From DASTBU01 sp035711845 (GTDB taxonomy: Bacteria; Acidobacteriota; Vicinamibacteria; Vicinamibacterales; 2-12-FULL-66-21): a stretch of DNA of 64,000 nt. The notes beneath the pieces are model-generated. The model was not told the origin of the DNA and did no database searches. It saw only the letters and a program-made list of their open reading frames with translations. A program made the position numbers and the translations under genes. Each line of letters opens with the position of its first letter. Positions within the stretch are counted from its first letter, which is position 1. The DNA is taken from contig DASTBU010000148.1 of assembly GCA_035711845.1 (NCBI GenBank), positions 1-64,000 on the forward strand, in the 5' to 3' direction. Positions 16,541-24,075 of the stretch are shown here, piece after piece.

Positions 16541-16894
16541 CGTCTCTACTTCGAGAAAGCGATCAGCCTCAGCCCATTCGATCCGCAACGCTGGGCGTTT
16601 TATTCGTACCGGGCGCTCGCTCATCTGTTCGCGGGCCAGTTTCAGAGCGCCGTCGAATGGTCGAACCGGGCGACCCGCGTTCCCCATTGTCACTATTGGC
16701 CGTTCGTTCACCGGGTCTCGGCCCTCGGACATGTGCAGCAGGGTGAAGATTTGAAGACAGCGAGTGCGGAACTGCTGCAGCGCAAGCCTGAAGTGTCGTG
16801 TGGGTGGGCGAGGCGGAGGCTGTTTTTCATCAAGAACCCCGCCCACCTGGAGCTTTACGTCGAAGGGCTTCTCGAGGCTGGCATACCGTTGTGA
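16541..16894 (+). pseudogene. TPR-repeat protein, C-terminal fragment
   Basis: The plus frame ends a helical-repeat protein: LYFEKAISLSPFDPQRWAFY, SYRALAHLFAGQFQSAVEWS, a WPFVHRVSALGHVQQGED helix and the terminal FFIKNPAHLELYVEGLLEAG. This matches the last tetratricopeptide repeats of adenylate-cyclase/BTAD-like TPR proteins, which end with the same DPAHLERYLEGLRRAGLP-like motif. The N-terminal catalytic or sensor part is missing and the upstream frame is not protein-like, so only the tail remains. Confidence 0.5.
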
Positions 16895-17148
16895 CGTCCA
16901 TGCCGTTGCGGTCCGTTCTGCAATCCCGTTTTCGTGTTGCTGCTAATCCGGTGCCCCGCGCGATCGCAAATTCGTCAACCGGCCTCCGCGACCGCTTTCG
17001 GTTGTGCATCACGTCGAAGTAACCACGGATGGTGACATCGAGGGCTCGCGCGACAACCCGGTGTCAGCGGATGCTCCATCCGCGCTGTGTCGGCTCGCGA
17101 GGCAGGTTCGTTGCCAAGAATCCGCCTTGCGGAGTGCGCCTTCGAGTT

Positions 17149-17204
17149 CCACTTGCTTTACAAGTGGAGATGGTGCATGTTCTCCACTATGTCGCCAAGT
17201 GGAG
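17149..17204. promoter_or_regulatory. Likely PadR operator: repeated CTCCACTT/CAAGTGG boxes
   Basis: Two inverted repeats overlap the PadR start. The first is CCACTTG (17149-17155) with CAAGTGG (17161-17167), spacer 5. The second is CTCCACT (17182-17188) with AGTGGAG at 17198-17204, spacer 9. CAAGTGGAG occurs twice in the direct sense (17161-17169, 17196-17204). PadR regulators commonly repress their own operon by binding such palindromes. That this is the operator is inferred from position and symmetry. Confidence 0.55.
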
Positions 17205-17542
17205 AGGTTCCGCGGCTCGAACTGTTGCCGGGGACGCTCGATCTCATCGTCCTCCGCACACTGACGGCCATGGGGGCACAGCATGCGTACGGGATCGCGG
17301 CTCGCCTCGAGCAGATCGCTGAACAGCCTTTCAGGTTGAATCAGGGCACCTTGTATCCTGCGCTCGTTCGGCTCGAGCAGAGGGGTTGGATCAAAGGGAC
17401 CTGGCAGACCACTGAAAGCAACCGCGAGGCCAAGTACTACGCCATTACGAAGGCGGGGACGCGAGCACTTGCAGATCAGATTGATCGGTGGCAGCGCTCG
17501 GCGGGTCTCGTCAATCGGCTCTTGACGAGCGAGGCCGACTAA
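17177..17542 (+). CDS. PadR-family transcriptional regulator (Acidobacterial type)
   Basis: A 121-residue winged-helix repressor. It opens with the family pattern ELLPGTLDLIVLRTLTAMGA then HAYGIAARLEQ, followed by the recognition helix region LNQGTLYPALVRLEQRGWIK and the wing NREAKYYAITKAGTRAL, with a short C-terminal dimerisation helix. ATG 17177 has GGAG 9 bases upstream; ATG 17189 is an alternative. Its TAA overlaps the permease ATG by one base, so the two genes are coupled. This PadR-ADOP pairing is typical of Acidobacteriota, and PadR probably represses the operon through the palindromes around its start. Confidence 0.93.
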   Translation: MFSTMSPSGEVPRLELLPGTLDLIVLRTLTAMGAQHAYGIAARLEQIAEQPFRLNQGTLYPALVRLEQRGWIKGTWQTTESNREAKYYAITKAGTRALADQIDRWQRSAGLVNRLLTSEAD

Positions 17543-20232
17543 TGGGTCACGTCAGAAGATTCCTCCGGCGACTTATCAACGCCATTCGGCCCGGCCGCGA
17601 GGAGGCCGGCCTCGAACGCGAACTCGCCTCGCATCTCGTGTTGCTCGAAGACGAGTATCGCCGCCGGGGGCTGTCGGCTGACGAGGCCCGCCGCTCCGCC
17701 CGGATCGCGCTGGGGGGTATCGACCAAGCGAAAGAGCGTCACCGCGACGCCCGGGCATTCCGCTGGTTCGACGACACCCGACGAGATGCGGTGTATGCCA
17801 TCCGATCTTTACGACGCACTCCGGTTTTTGCGATTACCGCTGCGCTCGTCCTTGGGCTGGGGATCGGCGCGAATACGACGGTCTTCACGATCGTGAACAC
17901 GGTGCTGCTCCAGCCATTGCCGTTTGAGCAGGCCGACGACATCGTCCAAGTGAGACGCCGGGTGCCATCGGGCAGCAGCGGCAGCTTTTCGATGCACGAT
18001 TACCTTGCGCTCACCACGCAGCGAGGATCGCTCTCCGCCCTGGCGATTCTCGACGTCTTCAGCGCAGGTCGCTATACCTTGATGACCGATGGCGCCGCGG
18101 AGCCAATCACCGGATGCCGCGTGAGCGCGGCCTTCTTTGAGGTCCTCGGTGTCTCACCCGTGCGCGGTCGACTTTTCATGGAAGGCGATGACGCGACAGG
18201 CGCCCCACCCACGGCGGTGATCACACAGGCATTTTGGGGCCGACGCTTTGCCAACGACCCGGGGATCGTCGGAAGTGCCCTGACGGTCAGCGGCCAACCC
18301 TTCACGGTCATCGGCGTGGCGCCGGATGCGGTGCGGGCCTTCAGCGCTGCAGACATGTACCTCAGTTTCGCGGTGCCTGAAGCAAGTCGCGACCGAACGA
18401 ACTCGTTTCAGGTGCTCGCGCGAGTCGTCGAGGGCGTCAGCCGCTCGCAGGCGGAGGCTCACCTCGACACCATCGCGCGCCGCCACGCCGAGGCCAGTAC
18501 ATCGCTCACCAACATGCCGCGGGGAATCGTGCTGCGCGCATTGCAGGAGGATCTCGTGGCGCCCATCCGGCCGGCACTTCAGGTCCTGATGGTTGCCGTC
18601 GGCTTGGTGCTCCTGATTGCGTGCTCGAATGTGGCGAACCTCGTGCTCGCACGCGCGCTTGCGCGCCGCCGTGAGATCGCGGTGATGGCGGCGCTTGGGG
18701 CGTCGCGCTGGCGGATCGTTCGCCACGTTCTTGCCGAGAACATGATCGTTGCCGCCGTGGGTGGTGGTGCCGGCCTCCTGCTTACGTACGTCGGCGTGCA
18801 AGCCCTGCCTGCGCTGTCTGGCACCAACCTTCCACAGTCGGAGCGGATCCACATCGATGCCTATGTGATGGTGTATGTCGCTGCGACTGCTGGGCTCGCC
18901 GGCATCCTGGCGGGCCTTTCGCCGGCCCTCCAACTCGCCCGTGGAGACCTGCTCCACTCCATGAAGGAAGGAAGCGCGCAGCGTGGCTCGGGGGCGACCG
19001 CTCATCGCGTCCGTGTGGCGCTCACGTTGGCGCAGATCGCGCTCTCCACAGTCCTGCTCGCTGGCGCCGGACTACTCATGCGGAGCTTCTCGAATCTTGC
19101 GTCGGTTGATCCGGGGTTTCAGGTCGACCGCGTTCTGACGATGTCCGTCAGCATGACGCCTGCGAGATACCCAAACTCCGCGCGGCTCGGTGCGTACACC
19201 GACGCGGTGGCGCGTCGCCTCGAACGCATTCCGGGCGTGGTGTCTGCCAGCTCGACGACGGCGCTCCCATCAGAGTTCCCGATCGACTTCCCTGTATCCG
19301 TTGTGGGCCGTTCGGATGAACCGGCCGTCGCTGGAAGCTCCGTGCAGCTTGATGCTTGGTACCGTGCCATCAATCCTCACTACTTTGCAGCGATGAACAT
19401 CCCACTCCGGGCCGGGAGGGTCCTGACGGACAGTGATGGTGCGAGTGGCGCTCCAGTGGTTGTCGTCAATCAGGCGCTCGCCCGCGCCGCGTTTCCGAAC
19501 GGCGATGCCCTCGGTGGCGCTCTGGTCATCGGCAGGGGATATCTCACCGATGCAAGAGACCTGCGACCGCGCACGATCGTTGGCATCGTCGGCGACACGC
19601 GCGAGCGGGGACTGCGGTTCGCGCCGCCGCTGACGACGTATGTGCCGGTCGCGCAATCGCCCGAGCGGATCACGCGGCTGGTTCTCGACAAGATTCCGCT
19701 GCGGTGGGTCTTGCGCACGGATCGTGAGCCGGCGGATCTCGTGCCGACCGTGCGGCAAGCAGTGCTGGCCGTCGATCCAACACAGCCGGCCGCCGACTTC
19801 GCGACGATGGCCGACGTCCTGGGCCGCTCGATCTCGCCTCAGCGCTTCAACATGGTCATGCTTACGACGTTCAGCGGCCTGGCCCTTGCACTGGCGGCGA
19901 TCGGCGTGTACGGCTTGACCGCGTATGCGGTTGCGCAGCGCACGCGGGAGATCGGCATCCGCGTATCGCTTGGGGCCACTCGGACACAGCTCCTGCGCGG
20001 GCTTCTGGGACAGGGCCTGCGGCTGTGTCTTGCCGGTACGATACTGGGGCTCGTTGGTGCCATCTTCCTTGGCCGTTTGTTGCGCACGCTCTTGTTTGGC
20101 ATCTCCGCGACGGACGGCCTCACGATGGTCATCGTGATTGCCACCATGATGGCAGTCGTCGTGGCGGCGACGTATCTACCGGCCGCGCGTGCATGCAGAA
20201 TCGATCCGGTCCGGGCACTGCGTCAGGAGTAG
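17542..20232 (+). CDS. ADOP-family ABC transporter permease (FtsX/MacB-like), copy 1
   Basis: An 896-residue inner-membrane protein with the ADOP layout. A cytoplasmic N-terminal segment of about 85 residues (REEAGLERELASHLVLLEDE then RRRGLSADEARRSARIALGG) resembles the region found only in PadR-linked members. It is followed by RSLRRTPVFAITAALVLGLG (first helix), a periplasmic MacB_PCD domain, an FtsX block at about residue 350 (LLIACSNVANLVLARALARR), a second MacB_PCD and a second FtsX block near residue 775 ending ARACRIDPVRALRQE. No ATPase gene adjoins, as is usual for these orphan permeases. Substrate is unknown; MacB relatives act in mechanotransmission or export. Start overlaps the padR stop. 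Confidence 0.92.
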   Translation: MGHVRRFLRRLINAIRPGREEAGLERELASHLVLLEDEYRRRGLSADEARRSARIALGGIDQAKERHRDARAFRWFDDTRRDAVYAIRSLRRTPVFAITAALVLGLGIGANTTVFTIVNTVLLQPLPFEQADDIVQVRRRVPSGSSGSFSMHDYLALTTQRGSLSALAILDVFSAGRYTLMTDGAAEPITGCRVSAAFFEVLGVSPVRGRLFMEGDDATGAPPTAVITQAFWGRRFANDPGIVGSALTVSGQPFTVIGVAPDAVRAFSAADMYLSFAVPEASRDRTNSFQVLARVVEGVSRSQAEAHLDTIARRHAEASTSLTNMPRGIVLRALQEDLVAPIRPALQVLMVAVGLVLLIACSNVANLVLARALARRREIAVMAALGASRWRIVRHVLAENMIVAAVGGGAGLLLTYVGVQALPALSGTNLPQSERIHIDAYVMVYVAATAGLAGILAGLSPALQLARGDLLHSMKEGSAQRGSGATAHRVRVALTLAQIALSTVLLAGAGLLMRSFSNLASVDPGFQVDRVLTMSVSMTPARYPNSARLGAYTDAVARRLERIPGVVSASSTTALPSEFPIDFPVSVVGRSDEPAVAGSSVQLDAWYRAINPHYFAAMNIPLRAGRVLTDSDGASGAPVVVVNQALARAAFPNGDALGGALVIGRGYLTDARDLRPRTIVGIVGDTRERGLRFAPPLTTYVPVAQSPERITRLVLDKIPLRWVLRTDREPADLVPTVRQAVLAVDPTQPAADFATMADVLGRSISPQRFNMVMLTTFSGLALALAAIGVYGLTAYAVAQRTREIGIRVSLGATRTQLLRGLLGQGLRLCLAGTILGLVGAIFLGRLLRTLLFGISATDGLTMVIVIATMMAVVVAATYLPAARACRIDPVRALRQE

Positions 20233-20361
20233 CCGATCGAAACAGGCGCGAATAGGGCTTGTGCACGTTGCGAGTGCGACGCACGTCGAAAACCTCGATT
20301 CTAGCGGAAGGCCGGAGACAGCGGTGGTAGTGGCCGGCAAGAGAACGAGGGCGAACGAGAG

Positions 20362-20412
20362 TTGAACGTTGTCCTGAATTGGTTCGAGGAGCTGAAGGAA
20401 ACGGCTCGTTGA
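20362..20412 (+). pseudogene. Kinase-TolB gene tail remnant
   Basis: Within the 344-bp gap after the permease, one frame reads LNVVLNWFEELKETAR then TGA. The same ending (HVVVNWQEELKQR) closes the intact kinase-propeller protein at 10.3 kb, and LNVVLNWFEEL is its commonest form in Acidobacteria. Only about 17 codons remain. I see nothing else in 20233-20576. Confidence 0.35.
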
Positions 20413-20576
20413 GTGATCCAGACCTTGGATCGCTTCCGCAAGGAGGCGGGGACGGAGGCTCGGCTTACGAGACGATAATCACTCGCATCGTCGTCGCGGG
20501 TGTCCGGTGCCAGGCGAATCGCGAATTTGGTCCGCCGGGCTGAGCGCATCCATACGGGTATGGCATAATTGACTGT

Positions 20577-20795
20577 ATGAAGAAGACCCTGCACATCGAC
20601 GAGCGGCTCTTGCGCGACGCGAAGGCCGCTTCGGGTGCGCACACCGATACCGAGGCGGTGCGACTCGGCCTCGAGGCGCTGGTCCGCCGTGCTGCGTACG
20701 AGCGCCTCCGGGCTCTTCGCGGCTCGGAGCCTCGGGCTCGCGAGGTTCCGCGGCGCCGTGAACGCGCCTCGTCGGCCAAACATTCCGCCGCATGA
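20577..20795 (+). CDS. vapB: VapB-type antitoxin
   Basis: A 72-residue protein. The N-terminal MKKTLHIDERLLRDAKAASG strand-helix and the second helix (DTEAVRLGLEALVRR) form a ribbon-helix-helix DNA-binding fold of the VapB/DUF2191 kind. The rest is basic and probably the toxin-binding tail. It overlaps the PIN toxin gene by 4 bases (ATGA), as expected for a type II toxin-antitoxin pair that autorepresses its promoter. A TATGGCATAAT-like -10 lies just upstream of the start. The start lacks a strong ribosome site. Confidence 0.85.
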   Translation: MKKTLHIDERLLRDAKAASGAHTDTEAVRLGLEALVRRAAYERLRALRGSEPRAREVPRRRERASSAKHSAA

Positions 20796-21163
20796 GCGTC
20801 CTGGTTGACACCTCCGTGTGGATTCGGTTCCTGGCGAATCGCGCACCGCATGCGATTGAGCTGGACGGACTCCTGAGTCGTGACGAGGTCAGCGGCCACG
20901 ACTTCGTCTACGGCGAGCTTCTGATCGGAGACCGGGGTGGGCGCAAGGAGCTTCTAGCGAACTACGTGCGGATGGACCACGCGCCTTTCGTACCGCATGC
21001 GGAAGTCGTCACCTTCGTGCGCGATCGCAAGCTGAACGGCCGGGGAATCGGCTGGATCGACGCGCACCTTCTCGCATCAGCTCTGGTAGGGCGGCTTAAA
21101 CTGTGGACAGCCGATTCACCACTCGTGACGGTCGCCGCCGAACTGGGAATCGCGTACGAGTAG
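20792..21163 (+). CDS. vapC: VapC-type PIN-domain ribonuclease toxin
   Basis: A 123-residue PIN domain. The expected acidic metal ligands are present: D6 (VLVDTSVW), E42 (YGELLIGD), D90 (GIGWIDAHLLASAL) and D108 (LWTADSPL). PIN toxins cleave tRNA or rRNA and are neutralised by the VapB encoded just upstream. Length and motif spacing are complete, so the enzyme should be active. Translation is coupled to vapB. Confidence 0.92.
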   Translation: MSVLVDTSVWIRFLANRAPHAIELDGLLSRDEVSGHDFVYGELLIGDRGGRKELLANYVRMDHAPFVPHAEVVTFVRDRKLNGRGIGWIDAHLLASALVGRLKLWTADSPLVTVAAELGIAYE

Positions 21164-21250
21164 GCGGGAGTTTGGGATTTCAGGCACATCCTGTTCGGAT
21201 GCCGTTCACCGCGTGGCCTTCCACGTTATCCGATATGAGGTAGCCGCGCC

Positions 21251-22063
21251 ATGGAGCGCTCCGCTATGAGTACGGTCCGCATTGCCCTCGCGAACGTCCG
21301 TGTGCCCGCCAGTCGTGAGGACTCCGTTCGACTGGCGATCTCGGCGGTCGCGGACGCCGCTCGACGAGACGCGACGGTGCTGTGCTTTCCGGAATGTTTT
21401 GTTCCAGGATATCGATGGCCCGGCACGACAGCGCCGGCGCCCGATCACACGTTCCTCGAGCAGGCATGGGCTGCGGTGGCGGATGCCGCCAGGGCCGCCC
21501 ACATTACGGTCATCCTGGGCACGGAGCGCGTGACCGAACGGGGCTTGCAGATTACCGCATGCGTGATCAATCCGGATGGCACGGTTGCAGGGTGGCAGGA
21601 CAAGGGACAGATCGACCCGTCCGAGGAGACCATCTATCCTGCGCTCGGGGCCGAACGGCGGGTCTTCACCGCGGGGCCGCTGACCTTCGGTGTGGTGATT
21701 TGCCACGAAGGGTGGCGCTATCCGGAGACGGTGCGGTGGGCTGTGCGGCGAGGCGCCCAGATCGTCTTTCACCCACACGCGCATGTCGCCGAACCCGGGA
21801 GCTATCGCCCCGTCACCTTCGCCGATCCTGCCAACACCTTTCACGAGAAAGCTGTGTTGTGCCGTGCGGCGGAGAACACGTGCTACTTTGCGTCGGTGAA
21901 CTGCGCGAGCGAGGGCTCCGGCACCACGTCGGCGGTCGCGCGTCCGGATGGTACCCTGCAGTGCTTTCAACCGTATGGACAGGAGGGCCTCCTCGTGGCG
22001 GATCTGGATCTCCGCACGGCCACCGGACTGCTGGCCTCGCGGTGCCGGACGTCACCGATATAA
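21251..22063 (+). CDS. Carbon-nitrogen hydrolase (nitrilase superfamily)
   Basis: A 270-residue cytoplasmic amidase/nitrilase-like enzyme. The catalytic triad is E48 (LCFPECFVPGY), K118 (WQDKGQIDP) and C151 (GVVICHEGWRYPE). The strand pattern from VRIALANVRV to the DPANTFHEK segment and NTCYFASVNCAS is the four-layer sandwich of the superfamily. The H-E-G-W after the cysteine is a form seen in uncharacterised amidases; the substrate cannot be told. ATG 21251 has GAGG about 10 bases upstream; ATG 21266 (MSTVRIAL) is a possible alternative. It appears to stand alone after vapBC. Confidence 0.9.
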   Translation: MERSAMSTVRIALANVRVPASREDSVRLAISAVADAARRDATVLCFPECFVPGYRWPGTTAPAPDHTFLEQAWAAVADAARAAHITVILGTERVTERGLQITACVINPDGTVAGWQDKGQIDPSEETIYPALGAERRVFTAGPLTFGVVICHEGWRYPETVRWAVRRGAQIVFHPHAHVAEPGSYRPVTFADPANTFHEKAVLCRAAENTCYFASVNCASEGSGTTSAVARPDGTLQCFQPYGQEGLLVADLDLRTATGLLASRCRTSPI

Positions 22064-22203
22064 GAAGGTCAGGCGCAGCTTCAGCGCGCGCGGCCGGCAT
22101 CCGCTTGCAGCCGGCGACGGTGGGCGACAGTGAGCCGCCGCGGCTGAAACCTGGCCGTGAGGCAGGCACCTTGGCACGTCAACTGGTCATCCAGGTGCTG
22201 ACC

Positions 22204-22764
22204 ATGGCGAGGACTCTGATTCAGCTGGACGTGCGAACGCGGGGAGAGTGGCGGCGGTGGCTCGCGAGGCACCACGCGTCCAGTTCCGGCGTTTGGCTCC
22301 TCCGCCATAAGCGGCACACCGGTATCACATCGATGTCCTATGCAGATCTCGTGCGCGAGGCGCTGTGCTTCGGGTGGGTCGATAGCCTGATCAAACGCCT
22401 GGACGAGAACCTCTACGCGATCAAGGTGACGCCGCGCCAGCCGACGAGTCGATGGTCTGATCTCAACCGGAAACGCTGGAAGGAACTTCAGGCTGCTGGC
22501 CTGCTCGCGGCGCCCGGCCTCGCGGCGGCTCCCACCGCGAACCGCTATGCGTCGAAGCCGAAGGTTCCCAGGCTCCCGGCCTACATCGGAGTGGCATTCA
22601 AGACCGACCCCAAAGCCTGGACATTCTTTCAGGCACTCTCGGCCAGGAACCGACGTGATTTCGTGGTCTGGATTCACACGGCCAAGCGAGCCGAGACACG
22701 GGAGCGGCGCATTCGCGAAGCTATTGAACTGCTCAGGGCCGGCAGGAAACTCGGCTTGAAGTGA
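22204..22764 (+). CDS. YdeI/OmdA family protein
   Basis: A 186-residue protein of the bacteriocin-protection YdeI/OmpD-associated family. Diagnostic stretches are WRRWLARHHASSSGVWLLRH, SYADLVREALCFGWVDSLIK, the TPRQPTSRWSDLNRKRWKEL block and the C-terminal AKRAETRERRIREAIELLRAG. The molecular role is not established; members are linked to resistance to cationic peptides in some bacteria. The frame is open far upstream, but the ATG at 22204 is where family sequence begins (MARTLIQLDVRTRGEW). Confidence 0.88.
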   Translation: MARTLIQLDVRTRGEWRRWLARHHASSSGVWLLRHKRHTGITSMSYADLVREALCFGWVDSLIKRLDENLYAIKVTPRQPTSRWSDLNRKRWKELQAAGLLAAPGLAAAPTANRYASKPKVPRLPAYIGVAFKTDPKAWTFFQALSARNRRDFVVWIHTAKRAETRERRIREAIELLRAGRKLGLK

Positions 22765-22935
22765 GGTTCGATTCCTCGACCGGCACGTTCCACCGATCCC
22801 GTGTGGCTGCCCCCAAATGGAGCCGACGCGCCCAACGATCCGTGCCATCATGACGCCGCGGCGCACGGCCATCGGGCACGTTATCCGTAGGGGTACGCCG
22901 AGACACAGATCGACTGTTTTCACCCAGAGGAACCC

Positions 22936-23286
22936 ATGGACAAAGACCGGGTCTTCAAGATGGCATTTGCGAGTGTGTATCCCCTCTACGTCCAGAAAGT
23001 GGAGAAGAAGGGGCGCAAGAAGAAGGAAGTGGATGAGGTCATCTGCTGGCTGACGGGCTACAGCCCGCACACGCTGGCGGAGCAGATCAAGCGGAGGAAG
23101 GATTTCGAAACCTTCTTCAGAGAGGCACCGGCGCTCCATCCAAATGCCAGCAAGATCACTGGCGTGATCTGTGGGGTTCGCATCGAGGAGATCGAGGACC
23201 CGCTGATGCGGAATATCCGGTACTTGGACAAGCTGGTCGATGAACTGGCCAAGGGCAGGCCCATGGAGAAGATCCTGCGCGAGTAG
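22936..23286 (+). CDS. DUF2200-family protein
   Basis: A 116-residue basic protein with the family opening VFKMAFASVYPLYVQKVEKK, then EVDEVICWLTGYSPHTL, FETFFREAPALHPNASKITG and VICGVRIEEIEDPLM, ending KPMEKILRE-like. Members occur widely in bacteria and have unknown function; some fold predictions suggest a helical DNA- or RNA-associated domain. It is preceded by about 170 bases without a gene and followed by a convergent small membrane gene. Confidence 0.9.
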   Translation: MDKDRVFKMAFASVYPLYVQKVEKKGRKKKEVDEVICWLTGYSPHTLAEQIKRRKDFETFFREAPALHPNASKITGVICGVRIEEIEDPLMRNIRYLDKLVDELAKGRPMEKILRE

Positions 23287-23337
23287 GACGCTTGTTCTGC
23301 CGAATGATCGTGTGAATCAGAGAGACTGATCGGCCGG

Positions 23338-23553
23338 TTACGCGCGGTACGACTGGCGGATGGCCTGTCGCACCCGAGAGAGGAATTCGAGGAAGTCGGA
23401 CCCCGAGATATCGAGCAGGGGCGCCGGCGCCTCATCTTCGTCCTGCGCGTCATTATCTGGGACCAGCTCCGCTGCCGCCAGATACGCGCGCCTGAGTGCC
23501 ACAGCCAGACCAATCGCAACGGCTAACGCCAGCAGGAGATAGGATTCGGGCAT
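23338..23553 (-). CDS. Small single-pass membrane protein, unknown
   Basis: A 71-residue protein with GGAGG 4-5 bases before the ATG. One membrane helix (YLLLALAVAIGLAVALRRAY) is followed by an acidic linker (DNDAQDEDEAPAP) and a C-terminal amphipathic helix (DFLEFLSRVRQAIRQSYRA). No family is recognised. The ribosome site and composition support a real gene. It is convergent with the DUF2200 gene. Confidence 0.6.
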   Translation of the reverse strand: MPESYLLLALAVAIGLAVALRRAYLAAAELVPDNDAQDEDEAPAPLLDISGSDFLEFLSRVRQAIRQSYRA

Positions 23554-23786
23554 GAGGCCTCCCTACAGGGTATAACGTTGCGCGGCCGCGAGGCGAACAC
23601 GCAGCGGCTCCTTCAGACCGGATTACCGGAGGCCAATCGAGTACACGAGATATTCTCGTCCGACATTTCATGACCCTACGCCGTCGACCGGCTCAGAGGC
23701 AGGTACCAGCCACTGAGCGTCTCGATGAATGCCTTGACTGCGTCATACGCCGCGTCCTCGTCCGAACACCGGGCCGACAAAGCAAA

Positions 23787-23816
23787 GGGCCATCGCCCGC
23801 TTCGGGTGATGGCCCT
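23787..23816 (-). terminator. Hairpin terminator on the minus strand
   Basis: GGGCCATCGCCCG and its near-complement CGGGTGATGGCCC form a 13-bp stem (one G-T pair) with a 3-base loop. On the minus strand it is followed by TTTGCTTTG, a T-rich tail, so it would end transcription coming from the right (TonB receptor or the fragment at 23846). Confidence 0.6.
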
Positions 23817-23845
23817 CGTGAATGCCGGTGTTCTTGTGCTCTCGG

Positions 23846-24007
23846 TTACATCAACCGTCCCCAGCCGACACGAATGCCGGCGCCGATAATGGCGGTCGGC
23901 AGAGTTATCGCGGAGAGGCTGCGATCGAGAGTCACGACGTCTCTTACGATTGCCCAAATCCTCAGCGGGAGAGTATCGCTCCAGTGCGCCGTGAACTCGC
24001 GATCCAT
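23846..24007 (-). other. Short frame resembling an outer-membrane protein tail
   Basis: A 53-codon minus frame (MDREFTAHWSDTLPLRIWAI ... SAITLPTAIIGAGIRVGWGR) lies between two hairpins downstream of the TonB receptor. The alternating final strands with IGAGIRVGW resemble the last strands of a small beta-barrel protein. No ribosome site or signal peptide is evident, so it may be a remnant. Confidence 0.25.
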
Positions 24008-24033
24008 CGCGACGCGAGCGCCGGGGCCGGCCC

Positions 24034-24065
24034 GGAGAACGGAAGGCGTTCCCCTTCCGTTCTCC
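24034..24065 (-). terminator. Perfect 13-bp hairpin after the TonB receptor
   Basis: GGAGAACGGAAGG (24034-24046) pairs with CCTTCCGTTCTCC (24053-24065) around a 6-base loop, starting 10 bases past the receptor stop on the minus strand. No strong T-run follows, so it may stabilise the 3' end of the mRNA or act with the second hairpin at 23.8 kb. Confidence 0.6.
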
Positions 24066-24075
24066 CCGGCCAGCA

